The notes below the pieces were generated by a model. That model did no database searches, was not told where the DNA came from, and worked only from the letters and a program-made list of their open reading frames with translations. A stretch of 64,000 nucleotides of DNA, from NCBI GenBank assembly GCA_002491905.1, contig DKWV01000048.1, forward strand, positions 1 through 64,000. The letters are read 5' to 3'. This document shows, in pieces, positions 17,722 to 26,206 of the stretch. How positions within the stretch are numbered: position 1 is the stretch's first letter; every line of letters starts with the position of its first letter. The translations under genes were made by a program, and so were the position numbers. The stretch comes from Lachnospiraceae bacterium UBA7143. GTDB lineage: Bacteria; Bacillota; Clostridia; Lachnospirales; Lachnospiraceae.

Positions 17722-17735
17722 TAACACGCGTGTTA
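17722..17735. promoter_or_regulatory. Perfect 14-bp palindrome TAACACGCGTGTTA, candidate operator
   Basis: A perfect inverted repeat with no loop, lying between the predicted transcription start (near 17748) and the ATG of the response regulator at 17694. Placement just downstream of a promoter fits a repressor or autoregulation site; the binding protein is unknown. Confidence 0.45.
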
Positions 17736-17754
17736 TGTTCCTCTGCACGGTTAT

Positions 17755-17760
17755 ATTGTA
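17755..17760 (-). promoter_or_regulatory. Extended -10 promoter element of the two-component/ABC operon
   Basis: Minus strand reads TGC-TACAAT, an extended -10 box (TGn then 5 of 6 matches). No good -35 is found 16-18 bp upstream. It lies about 60 bp before the regulator ATG. Confidence 0.45.
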
Positions 17761-17849
17761 GCACGGCGGTATGAATTTCATATGAAGATGATTTGCTTTT
17801 ACGGAGATATTATTTTCAGATACGCCCTATGCGAAAATACACGAAAGTC

Positions 17850-17915
17850 AAAAACCACAGTTGTCGTAGCAGATTTTTCATTTTTAAAGAATCAGCTACA
17901 ATAACTGCGGTTTTT
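17850..17915 (-). terminator. Terminator hairpin closing the pglF/pglE-like operon
   Basis: Outer 13-nt arms AAAAACCACAGTT (17850-17862) and AACTGCGGTTTTT (17903-17915), with an inner stem GTAGC/GCTAC. In the minus-strand RNA the one non-Watson-Crick position becomes a G-U pair, and the stem is followed by UUUUUG, so it should end the transcript that runs through the GNAT gene at 17961. It closely resembles the hairpin at 13668-13733. The rest of 17695-17960 holds only the regulator promoter and palindrome. Confidence 0.75.
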
Positions 17916-17960
17916 CATAAAATATGGTTTCATAATCCGGCTGATACGGCAGCCGGGTTT

Positions 17961-18503
17961 CTATCTCAACTCCTTCATAAAATACAGCACCAGATCATCA
18001 TCGTTACAACATGCCGCATTCGGCTCGCATATCTTATCGCAATACCACACGCCGCTGCCGTCGGGAATGTACCCCCGTTTCACATACATCCTCTGCGCAC
18101 TGCCGTAGCCACTGTGTAATCCAACTCCAAGGCATACCCGATCACTGTATTCCCCGGCGATCCGCTCTGCCACGTCCATAAGCTTGCTGCCGATGCCGCG
18201 CCGCCTGTATTTCTCAAGGACGCCGAAATCCACGATCTCCGGGTATCCTTTACCCGCATATGGGCCCCACTCAGATACGGGATAGACATTGATATATCCC
18301 GCCACCTTCCCCTGATATTCCGCAACCAGAACAGCAGCATTCTTCTCCTGCCTGTCCCGCAGACGCATCTCGTATTTATCGACGTTCGCGTTCCAGCCCT
18401 GCGCAATCTCCTCCGCAGTGATAATCGCCGCATCCTCCTGCCGCATGTCCCGGATGGTGATATGTTCGTCTGCGTAATATATCTTATTATGCTGTTCCGC
18501 CAC
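17961..18503 (-). CDS. GNAT-family N-acetyltransferase
   Basis: 180 residues, single GNAT domain: ITIRDMRQEDAAII at the start, then VDFGVLEKYRRRGIGSKLMD, the acetyl-CoA-binding R-x-x-G-x-G/A loop (RRRGIG), and SAQRMYVKRGYIPDG. Starts at GTG 18503 with GGAGGGG upstream. It ends the operon of PglF- and PglE-like genes, 33 bp after a DUF2164 gene. The PglF-PglE product is a 4-amino sugar nucleotide that is usually N-acetylated by PglD (a left-handed beta-helix enzyme); no PglD is seen, so this GNAT could fill that role, but its sequence looks generic. Confidence 0.85.
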   Translation of the reverse strand: MAEQHNKIYYADEHITIRDMRQEDAAIITAEEIAQGWNANVDKYEMRLRDRQEKNAAVLVAEYQGKVAGYINVYPVSEWGPYAGKGYPEIVDFGVLEKYRRRGIGSKLMDVAERIAGEYSDRVCLGVGLHSGYGSAQRMYVKRGYIPDGSGVWYCDKICEPNAACCNDDDLVLYFMKELR

Positions 18504-18536
18504 CCTGTTCTCCCCTCCAAAAGTTTAACTGCTATC

Positions 18537-18779
18537 CTAATTTATATCCTTATACAGCGCGTAATAATCCGCCTCCATATTATCTGCATACCTGCCGTAA
18601 AACCTTTTCGCATCGTCCAGCGCCCTGTTATAGATCCGATTTCCCAGCATTTCCTGAAAAAAATCCAGTATCCGCCCGGTTCCGATCACGCCCAGCTCCA
18701 GTCCATGCTCTTCCCTGAAAAAAGCAGCAATCTCGTCGCACATCCGGGCCTTGTCTCTCTCCTCAAATATGTCCATCAT
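18537..18779 (-). CDS. DUF2164-family small protein
   Basis: 80 residues, soluble and acidic. It contains the family pattern IAAFFREEHGLELGVIGTG and LGNRIYNRALDDA. Function of the family is unknown. The start (18779 or 18776, two ATGs in tandem) has AAGGAG 6 nt before it. It lies between the PglE-like aminotransferase and the GNAT, with 12 and 33 bp gaps, so it is co-transcribed with sugar-nucleotide genes; whether it serves them is unknown. Confidence 0.8.
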   Translation of the reverse strand: MMDIFEERDKARMCDEIAAFFREEHGLELGVIGTGRILDFFQEMLGNRIYNRALDDAKRFYGRYADNMEADYYALYKDIN

Positions 18780-18791
18780 GCCGTTCTCCTT

Positions 18792-19922
18792 TTAAAACAG
18801 CTCCTTCACCGTGCGGATAATCGCCTCCATCTCCTCCTCGGTGTTCTTGATGTCGCTGGGCAGACACAATCCTCTTGCGAAGACATCTTCCCCAACGCTG
18901 CTGCCATCCTCGTTGTGGGCAAAAAAATCACATTCCGCAAAAACGGGCTGCATATGCATGGGTTTCCAGATCGGCCTGCATTCCGCGTTAAGTTTCTCCT
19001 CCAGCGCATCCATAACCATATCCGGCGTCACCCCGCTGTCCGCGGCAATGGCCATGCCGGAGAGCCAGTTGTTGGCATCTCCCTTGGGATTCATGGGATT
19101 CATCTGTATCGCGGGCACATCCGCAAATTCTTTGCAGTACCGCTCATAAATCGCCTTCTTCTTCGCCTTGTGCTCAGCCAGATGCAGAAGCTGTCCTCTG
19201 CCAATCCCGGCCGTCACATTGCTCATGCGGTAGTTGTAGCCGATCTGCGAGTGCTGGTAATGTCTGGCGGGATCTCTCGCCTGCGTCGCCAGAAAAGTAA
19301 CCTTCCTGGCGGCTTCCTCCTCCTTGGATACAAACATGCCTCCGCCGGAGGTAGTAATAATCTTGTTCCCGTTAAAGGAGTAAATGCCGTATTTCCCGAA
19401 AGTGCCCGTATACCGTCCCTCATAGGTACTCCCCAGAGACTCCGCCGCATCCTCTATCATCGGTGTGCCGTGCGCCTTACAGATCTCCATGATCTCGTCG
19501 AGCTTCGCAGGCGTGCCGTAGAGATGCACACAGATCACCGCCTTGGGATGAGGATACTTTTCAAAGGCCCGCTCAAGCGCCTGCGGGGACATATTCCACG
19601 TATCCGGCTCCGCATCAATAAACACAGGCGTGCCGTTTTCATATACAATCGGGTTGCAGGACGCAGAAAATGTCAGATCGGACACAAACACCACGTCCCC
19701 CTGCTTTACGCCAAGAAGCCGCACCGCCATATGGATTGCCGCCGTGCCGGAGGACAGCGCCGCTGCGTGGCCGCATCCCGTATATTCCGCCATCTCCTTC
19801 TCAAACGCGTTTACATTCGGTCCAAGAGGCGCCACCCAGTTAGTGTCAAAGGCCTCCTGCACAAAAGCCTGCTCTTCCCCATGCATCGTAGGGGAAGAAA
19901 GATAAATTCTTTTTTTCTCCAT
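18792..19922 (-). CDS. PLP-dependent sugar aminotransferase, PglE-like
   Basis: 376 residues of the DegT/DnrJ/EryC1/StrS family. MHGEEQAFVQEAFDTNWVAP at the start and the PLP lysine in SFNGNKIITTSGGG fit the PglE/PerA-like subgroup that aminates C4 of UDP-4-keto-6-deoxy-GlcNAc with glutamate as donor; EDAAESLG is the PLP-ring Asp region. It follows the PglF-like dehydratase by 3 bp, which would supply this 4-keto sugar. Product: probably UDP-4-amino-4,6-dideoxy-GlcNAc (bacillosamine route), inferred from the pair. Confidence 0.88.
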   Translation of the reverse strand: MEKKRIYLSSPTMHGEEQAFVQEAFDTNWVAPLGPNVNAFEKEMAEYTGCGHAAALSSGTAAIHMAVRLLGVKQGDVVFVSDLTFSASCNPIVYENGTPVFIDAEPDTWNMSPQALERAFEKYPHPKAVICVHLYGTPAKLDEIMEICKAHGTPMIEDAAESLGSTYEGRYTGTFGKYGIYSFNGNKIITTSGGGMFVSKEEEAARKVTFLATQARDPARHYQHSQIGYNYRMSNVTAGIGRGQLLHLAEHKAKKKAIYERYCKEFADVPAIQMNPMNPKGDANNWLSGMAIAADSGVTPDMVMDALEEKLNAECRPIWKPMHMQPVFAECDFFAHNEDGSSVGEDVFARGLCLPSDIKNTEEEMEAIIRTVKELF

Positions 19923-19925
19923 GAT

Positions 19926-21806
19926 TTATACCCCTTTTCTGTCTGTGTAATGGTACGTCGGCACAATCTTTTTGATTAACGGTCTGATGTCCGAGTTTTC
20001 GATCTGGCACTCATCCTTCAGCTCCTTTAACTGTGCGAAAAACTCATGCTCGTCCAACTCAATCGGCTTACCGATGTGAATCATCTTGTTCGCCGTATCC
20101 TTCATGCCCTCCTCGTCCATCAGAAGCTCCTCGTAGAGCTTTTCCCCCGGGCGAAGACCTGTAAATTCTATTTTGATATCCTCGCCGACCCGATAGCCGG
20201 AAAGCTTAATCAGATTCTGCGCAAGATCCAGAATTTTTACCGGTTCTCCCATATCCAGGACGAATATCTCCCCGCCCTTAGCATAAGCTCCCGCCTGCAG
20301 CACCAGAGAAACCGCCTCGGGAATGGTCATAAAATAACGTATGATATCCGGATGAGTCACCGTAACCGGGCCGCCCGCCGCAATCTGCTTGCGGAAAAGC
20401 GGAATCACACTGCCGTTGCTGCCCAGCACATTGCCGAAACGTACAGCCACAAACTCCGTCTCGTAATGCTTGTCAAAGGTCTGGATAATCATCTCACAGA
20501 TCCGCTTGCTGGCCCCCATAATGTTGGTGGGGTTCACCGCCTTGTCGGTGGAAATCATGACAAACCGCTGCACGCCGCTCATGGCCGCTGCCTGGGCCGT
20601 CTTGAAGGTGCCAAACACATTGTTCTTGATGGCCTCTGTGGGACTGTCCTCCATCAACGGCACATGCTTGTGGGCCGCAGCGTGGTAAACGATATCCGGC
20701 TCATATTTGGAAAAAATAAAGTTCATCCGGTTCGTATTACGCACGGAGGCAATCAGTACCACCAGATTCAGCTCCGGGTATTTCTGTTTCAGCTCCTGCT
20801 GTACATCATAAACCGAATTTTCATAAATGTCCACAATCACAAGCTGTTTCGGCCTGTGGTTCGCTATCTGTCTGCAAAGCTCGCTGCCGATGGAACCGCC
20901 GCCGCCGGTGACGAGCACCACCTTCCCCTGCACATAGCCGAGAATCGAATCCATGTCGACGCTGATCGGATCCCTGCCAAGCAGATCCTCCAGCTCCACA
21001 TCCCGCAGCTTGCTCACATTGACCTCACCGTTTACAAGCTGGTACATACCCGGAAGGGAGCGCAGCTTACAGTTCGTATCCTTACAGATCTCCAGAATTT
21101 CCCTGATCTCCGTTCTGGGCGCGGAAGGCATGGCTACGATGATCTCGTCCACATCATAGACATCCGCGCATTCCACGATTTTGTCACGTCCGCCCACGAC
21201 TTTAATTCCCTGGATGTACCGCCCCCACTTCCCGTTGTCGTCGTCAATGATGCATTTGATGACCATAGTGGAAAAATTGCTGTTTACAATCTCTTTGATA
21301 ATCAGATTTGCGGCCTCTCCCGCTCCAATCACCATAACCGAAATCAGGTTCTTTTTGTTCTGCTGCTTATGCTTAAGCCCCCGGAAAAAGCGGTAAGAAA
21401 AGCGGCTCGCAAAGATACAGACCACCAGGACCGCCATGTACGCGGGATAATAGCTCCTCGGCACAGCCCGGGTTGTCACTTTGAAAAACTGAAGACCGCC
21501 GGCATCGGCCAGCATGGACAGCACACAGGCCACCACAATATTCTGCAGCTCCGTCTCCCCCGCAAAAGCCCACAGACTGCTGTAGAGACGCATCAGATAA
21601 AAAATGCCAAGCGTCAGAAGAATATTGACCGGCAGGAAACGTTCTATGGGCTGCATAAAGTGCTTCGGGATTTCATCCAGATGAAAATCGTAACGCCACA
21701 GTATTGCCACATAGCTTGCCAGGACAATACTGATAATGTCATAAATAATCAGGCATGTCCTTCTGTAAAACAGTTTTGCATTAAAAGGTTTTCTTGTCTT
21801 TTCCAT
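19926..21806 (-). CDS. Membrane-bound UDP-GlcNAc 4,6-dehydratase, PglF/CapD/WbpM-like
   Basis: 626 residues. Four N-terminal membrane helices (to about residue 125), a CoA-binding-like Rossmann domain (SVMVIGAGEAANLIIKEI), then the SDR catalytic domain with VTGGGGSIGSELC, STDKAV and NPTNIMGASKR, where Met replaces the usual catalytic Tyr as in PglF and WbpM. This separates it from the soluble PseB at 48446-49441, which keeps the Tyr. It makes UDP-4-keto-6-deoxy-GlcNAc by the configuration-retaining route. First gene of a PglF-PglE-DUF2164-GNAT run, 38 bp after the O-antigen-ligase-like gene. Confidence 0.9.
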   Translation of the reverse strand: MEKTRKPFNAKLFYRRTCLIIYDIISIVLASYVAILWRYDFHLDEIPKHFMQPIERFLPVNILLTLGIFYLMRLYSSLWAFAGETELQNIVVACVLSMLADAGGLQFFKVTTRAVPRSYYPAYMAVLVVCIFASRFSYRFFRGLKHKQQNKKNLISVMVIGAGEAANLIIKEIVNSNFSTMVIKCIIDDDNGKWGRYIQGIKVVGGRDKIVECADVYDVDEIIVAMPSAPRTEIREILEICKDTNCKLRSLPGMYQLVNGEVNVSKLRDVELEDLLGRDPISVDMDSILGYVQGKVVLVTGGGGSIGSELCRQIANHRPKQLVIVDIYENSVYDVQQELKQKYPELNLVVLIASVRNTNRMNFIFSKYEPDIVYHAAAHKHVPLMEDSPTEAIKNNVFGTFKTAQAAAMSGVQRFVMISTDKAVNPTNIMGASKRICEMIIQTFDKHYETEFVAVRFGNVLGSNGSVIPLFRKQIAAGGPVTVTHPDIIRYFMTIPEAVSLVLQAGAYAKGGEIFVLDMGEPVKILDLAQNLIKLSGYRVGEDIKIEFTGLRPGEKLYEELLMDEEGMKDTANKMIHIGKPIELDEHEFFAQLKELKDECQIENSDIRPLIKKIVPTYHYTDRKGV

Positions 21807-21844
21807 ATCTGTATCCGTTTTCCTAAACTTCGTCCTTTCGTATA

Positions 21845-24388
21845 TCAGAAATCGAGCGTGCGGACGCTTTTTTCTATATCAGTTAGAAGCGGCGCCATCA
21901 CAAGAAGCAGACAGTACGCGATGGGACAGCATGGATGGAAAATCCACTCCGTCAGCCCGGCCACCGCAAAGAGAAGCAGAAGCGCTAACGGAAACAGCGC
22001 GCACTCCCTGTCCTCCCTGTGCCGTCTGTAATAGAAAACCGCCTGCACAAGTGTCCCGATCCCCAGCAGGATAAACACGCCTCCCACAAAGATACCGTGG
22101 TCATATGCCACCTGTAAGTAGATATTATGCGCGTGGGCCAGATAGTTGCCGTCCGGCTCCATAACGCCCATATCGTCATGTCCCGTGTTGTTCAGCCTCT
22201 CGTAATACCTCCCAAATATATAGAGCCTGCCGTTCGTATAGGAAGCCTCCTCCTCGGCCTGCTCAGCCGCCGCCATATCCTCTGCGGATGCGAGCAGTAT
22301 CTCCCCTCCCTCTTCCAGATACGGACTTCTGTACTCCGACTCCCCGTTTCCCCTGCTGAAATAGAGAAACGCATTTACGCACTTCTCCTCGGGAAGTCCC
22401 AGCACCTTCATCTGGAAAGTCTGGACAAAGCGTTCAATCGTAATATAATAGTAGGAATCCGTATCCCTGCCGTGCAGAAGTTCTGTGGGAAACTCTTCAA
22501 TCTCATGCGCCCTGATATCGGCCGCCACGGCGGGAACCGTTCTCTGCGCCGTGAACATAACCGGGAAACCAATCATTACGGAGAGCGCCATCAACCCGAT
22601 TCCCCGTAAAAAGCGCCGCCATTTTTCCCTGAGCGGAAGCGTCTTTCCGGCAAAGAAGGCCGTCGGAACCACCACAACCGCAGTCACAAGCACCGCCAGG
22701 TATCCCGTCCGTGACAGCGTAAACAGAAGATACATGGTGGAAATGCCAAGCACCGCCAGCTCCTTATAAGTCCCTGCCAGCGATGGCCGTCTCCCGTAGG
22801 CGTCCAGAAATTTAATCAGCGCCGCACACACCGCCAGAGCCAGATACACGGCCGAAATCGTCACCGTGTGGAAATGGAACGGGTAACGGTAATACCGAAA
22901 ATACATATAGGGCCTGTGCAGCAGACAGTATCCCACCGTCAGCATAAAGTGCAGAAGAATCCCGTTGACTATATTGTGCAGCAAAACAGTCCTTTTTACC
23001 CCCGAAGCCATCCGCAGATAATAGAGCGTAAAGGCGCAGACCAGAAAGATCGGCCACCCTCTGGTATTCCGATAAAGGATAATCAGAACAAAAAATACAC
23101 CGACCAGAATGCCGTAAGGCGCGGAAATTCTTTTGATCCGCCCCGTAAAGAGCAGCCGCAGTGTATTGAGGATCACAATTCCCGCGAGAACGCCCGCCCA
23201 GACCGTCAGTTTCAACGCCTTAAGTTCCAGCTCCCCCGGCTCTGCAAGGCCTTTCTGCGCGCTCTTCTCCACAAGGGCCGCAAGCGCATCGCGGTAATAC
23301 ATGGGCGCAATCACCGCAGCCGCCCCACCGTAGATCAGATGATACCAGCAGAAAATCTCCTCTTTCCGATATGTCACAATCAGCGCCAGCGCAAAGAAAA
23401 TCAACACCTGTCTGTAAGCCACCGTATGATGAATCTCATACAGCGCATTCATGTAATTGCAGCATCCCCAGATCGCCCCAGCAAACATTACGGACTGCAG
23501 ATCGTCCTGCCATCTCTCCCGCAGCACGGCGAAAACCGTCCTGTCCGATGCGATTCCCGTCCTGTCATGGTTCACCGCATAGAGCGCTGCCACGACCGCA
23601 AACGCCACTCCCGTCTCATAAAAGAGGATGGAATAGATATCTGTGGTAAAAAGGCGGCACGGCCCTACCGCCACAGCCGCTCCCACGCCTGCTGCCACAA
23701 TCAGCGGATTTAGGACAAAGCGCATGGCCCGCTCCACCGTGAGCAGGGTATTGCGCCCTGGATGTTTTTTATAATAGAGAGAGGAAAACAGGGACGTCAG
23801 TACGCCTACAAGCAGAAAGACCGCATCCAGAACGAATGTCTTCCCCTTGCGCAGAGGCACTTCGTATACATAGTCCGCGACCATACACCGCTCCGTGTCC
23901 TCCGTCTCCCCGTAGTAAAGCGCTCCAATGTAAATATTCGTATTATCCCCCGCATTATCGGCATAGGCTACGCGAAACGCCGATTCCACTCCCTGTAGCA
24001 GGAAATAATAATCCCGCCCCACTTCTGTGTCAATATTTACCTGTACCCGAAGATAGCCGGGAATCGCCTCCATATCCCCGGTATCAATCACCTGCTGCAT
24101 AATCGTCTGCATGGACGCGTCGCGGAGCACAAAATTAAGCTTCTCGCCCTCCATCCTGTCCGCCAGGTAAATCTCTATTTCCTTTAATCTGTCATACTGG
24201 GCGATGAACCTCTGCTGCACCACATAGTCCGCGGTGACCGCTTCAGAAGTCTCCTCCTGTTCCCTGCCGCTTTCCGCGCGCACCTCTTCATGGATCAGGC
24301 GAAACGGCCAGAGAATAAGCGCCGCGCAAACCACCAGAATCCAGACCGTGCCGCAGATAGCTTGTCTTTTATTTAAAATTCGGTTCAT
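21845..24388 (-). CDS. O-antigen ligase/polymerase-like membrane protein (Wzy_C family)
   Basis: 847 residues with a first helix, an outer domain of about 170 residues, then about 12 helices. Late in the protein, FTLSRTGYLAVLVTA and a large outer loop ending HAHNIYLQVAYDHGIFVGG match the Wzy_C signature of O-antigen ligases and some polymerases. Such enzymes join lipid-linked glycans to an acceptor or to each other outside the membrane. ATG at 24388 (AAGAGGAAA upstream) is preferred to an in-frame start at 24478 lying over the promoter. The extra N-terminal domain is unusual and not recognised. Acceptor unknown. Confidence 0.82.
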   Translation of the reverse strand: MNRILNKRQAICGTVWILVVCAALILWPFRLIHEEVRAESGREQEETSEAVTADYVVQQRFIAQYDRLKEIEIYLADRMEGEKLNFVLRDASMQTIMQQVIDTGDMEAIPGYLRVQVNIDTEVGRDYYFLLQGVESAFRVAYADNAGDNTNIYIGALYYGETEDTERCMVADYVYEVPLRKGKTFVLDAVFLLVGVLTSLFSSLYYKKHPGRNTLLTVERAMRFVLNPLIVAAGVGAAVAVGPCRLFTTDIYSILFYETGVAFAVVAALYAVNHDRTGIASDRTVFAVLRERWQDDLQSVMFAGAIWGCCNYMNALYEIHHTVAYRQVLIFFALALIVTYRKEEIFCWYHLIYGGAAAVIAPMYYRDALAALVEKSAQKGLAEPGELELKALKLTVWAGVLAGIVILNTLRLLFTGRIKRISAPYGILVGVFFVLIILYRNTRGWPIFLVCAFTLYYLRMASGVKRTVLLHNIVNGILLHFMLTVGYCLLHRPYMYFRYYRYPFHFHTVTISAVYLALAVCAALIKFLDAYGRRPSLAGTYKELAVLGISTMYLLFTLSRTGYLAVLVTAVVVVPTAFFAGKTLPLREKWRRFLRGIGLMALSVMIGFPVMFTAQRTVPAVAADIRAHEIEEFPTELLHGRDTDSYYYITIERFVQTFQMKVLGLPEEKCVNAFLYFSRGNGESEYRSPYLEEGGEILLASAEDMAAAEQAEEEASYTNGRLYIFGRYYERLNNTGHDDMGVMEPDGNYLAHAHNIYLQVAYDHGIFVGGVFILLGIGTLVQAVFYYRRHREDRECALFPLALLLLFAVAGLTEWIFHPCCPIAYCLLLVMAPLLTDIEKSVRTLDF

Positions 24389-24486
24389 AGTTTTCCTCTT
24401 ACCGCAGTGCACCTGCTCTCCGCATCTGCCTTCTTTCGCATTGTCCGCCCGAAAGCCCGCTTTCCGCGCACTGCCCATTGCCTACT

Positions 24487-24492
24487 AGTATA
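24487..24492 (-). promoter_or_regulatory. Extended -10 promoter box with palindrome in the spacer
   Basis: Minus strand reads GTGG-TATACT (TGG then TATACT), about 100 bp before the ATG at 24388. A 13-bp palindrome, TACCGCTGCGGTA, occupies 24499-24511, where the promoter spacer would be. The -35 is poor (GTGCTA). The same GTGGTATACT box occurs before wecE at 29976-29981. Confidence 0.5.
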
Positions 24493-24523
24493 CCACATTA
24501 CCGCTGCGGTAGCACAAAATTTT

Positions 24524-26206
24524 TCAGGAAAGGGACGGTTCCTTTTCCATAGGTGTCCCAACGCCGCGGCCTGCCCGCATTCCCATCTGCCCGACTGCCA
24601 GAAACAGCGGCAGCGCGTACCAGAAAAACAGCACATACCGGGGCAGATAGGTCGGGCCGAGAAGAACTGTCAGCCACAGCAGAAAAGCCGGCAGAAACGG
24701 ATACATCATTTCGTATCGCCTGTTATTTAACAGCCACGCAAACAGAAACGCATAAAGCCAGAACATTGCCCCCGGAGAAAACAGCCAGGAGAGCACCGGC
24801 ACCTTTTCCTTCCAGACCTCTAAAGACAGCTTCCGATACACCTCGTCAAGCCAGGGAATTTTGCTCTCCCGGACGCCCGGCTGCTCCACCTCGTAGCCAA
24901 AATAGGAGTTATCTTTATAAGTAAAGGTAAAAACCGTATTGCCGCCGTACACATTGATCACCGTGTCCGGATACCAGAAACCGTAGGAGGTCAGCCACCA
25001 GGCATTCAGATAAATCAGAGGCTTTTTCACTCCCACCCGCAGCCACAGCCCTGCATACTTCCCCTTGTCCCGCGCAAAAGCCGCATTGTCAAAACGGTAC
25101 TTGACCGGGTCGGAAAGTCTCGGTGTATACAGGGAAAGCGCCTCCTCGTCCAGCACCTCGTAAAGAATATCCCGATCCTCCTCCGAGAATACCTCCGGCG
25201 CATACTTATAAGTTCTGGCAAGCTGCTGGATCGGCACGGTCAGGAGTTCCTGATACTCGGAATCTTCCGCATGGAGCGCCAGCTTCAACCCGCCGTTTAC
25301 CAGAATACAGCCCGCCACCGCGCAGACCGACAGAAAAAGAATCTGCCTGCGATGGTCTTTTTTCAGGATAAGCAGCAGGGGAATCATCACCAGAAAGGCG
25401 TAAAACCCATTATTTCTCAGAAGCATCATCGCCGCCCCGCTGCCTGTAAAGAGCATCCGCCAGCCTTTTGACTGAAAAAAGGTCTCCTCCGTTCCCATCT
25501 CCAGCAGACACACCAGAAGGAACAGCAGCGCCAGCGTAAACAGCGCGTCCTTGGCCGAACAAAGCGTAAACATGACCACTGTGGGAAACAGCCCCAGCCA
25601 GACAAGGCCTATGAATCGCAGCGAGCGGGAAATCTTTTTTTTGCGGAGATAGGAGAAAAGAAAAGTAAAGCCGCCCGCCGCCAGCGCCATCTGAAAAACC
25701 ATATAGCAGGCGATGCCCAGATTGTAAGAATCCGTCAGCTTGTGTACGGCGCAGATAATCCCGCCCAGAAGAAGCACATGCACAAGAGGATGATGGGTAG
25801 AAAACGTCCGCGTCGCCACCTGCACGTACTCATCCTGCGCGTCATAGACGAAAAATCCCGGATACACCGCCAAAAACACAGGAAGCCAGCACAGGAGCAG
25901 AAAGAGAAAGGCAAACAGATCCGCCCTTTTGTCAAATATATTAAAAACGCCTGTTATCTTATCCGGCATTTTCCCGGAAGCAGATGCCTCCCGGTCACGA
26001 AGCAGATCCAGAAGCCGCCACAAAAGCCGCACCAGCCCCGTGAAAATAACGGTAAACGCCGCCAGCTGGAGCCAGAGCGTCCAATCCCTCAGATCCACGT
26101 TCTCCACACTGTCCAGCCGCGCGCCAAACAAAATTGCCGTCGAAAACAGGAAAGAAAAGGAAACTGCGATCAGACGGCTCCTCAATTGTTTTTCTTCCTT
26201 TCCCAT
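24524..26206 (-). CDS. DUF6020-type polytopic membrane protein, probable GT-C glycosyltransferase
   Basis: 560 residues with about a dozen helices. The first large outer loop has VYPGFFVYDAQDEYVQ followed by THHPLVHVL, the same layout as the paralogue at 48-1808. A later outer region (HAEDSEYQELLTVPIQQLAR) also has a counterpart there (PPDTIESLTMPVQHLL). Acidic outer-loop residues suggest a GT-C enzyme using a polyprenyl-phosphate sugar. ATG at 26206 lies inside the end of the GNAT gene (25-bp overlap), so translation is coupled. Donor and acceptor unknown. Confidence 0.72.
   Translation of the reverse strand: MGKEEKQLRSRLIAVSFSFLFSTAILFGARLDSVENVDLRDWTLWLQLAAFTVIFTGLVRLLWRLLDLLRDREASASGKMPDKITGVFNIFDKRADLFAFLFLLLCWLPVFLAVYPGFFVYDAQDEYVQVATRTFSTHHPLVHVLLLGGIICAVHKLTDSYNLGIACYMVFQMALAAGGFTFLFSYLRKKKISRSLRFIGLVWLGLFPTVVMFTLCSAKDALFTLALLFLLVCLLEMGTEETFFQSKGWRMLFTGSGAAMMLLRNNGFYAFLVMIPLLLILKKDHRRQILFLSVCAVAGCILVNGGLKLALHAEDSEYQELLTVPIQQLARTYKYAPEVFSEEDRDILYEVLDEEALSLYTPRLSDPVKYRFDNAAFARDKGKYAGLWLRVGVKKPLIYLNAWWLTSYGFWYPDTVINVYGGNTVFTFTYKDNSYFGYEVEQPGVRESKIPWLDEVYRKLSLEVWKEKVPVLSWLFSPGAMFWLYAFLFAWLLNNRRYEMMYPFLPAFLLWLTVLLGPTYLPRYVLFFWYALPLFLAVGQMGMRAGRGVGTPMEKEPSLS

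Noticed and set aside
17961..18503. Assignment of this GNAT as PseH or PglD
   Set aside because: It lacks the PseH-type W-R-N start, and PglD is a beta-helix protein; only the genomic position suggests a sugar role, so it is kept as a general GNAT.
20046..22031. Long plus-strand open frame of about 660 codons
   Set aside because: It lies wholly opposite the PglF-like gene and the end of the Wzy_C gene, is rich in His and Arg, has no domain pattern and no ribosome site. The same holds for plus-strand frames at 18462-19979, 11083-12267 and 22868-23713.
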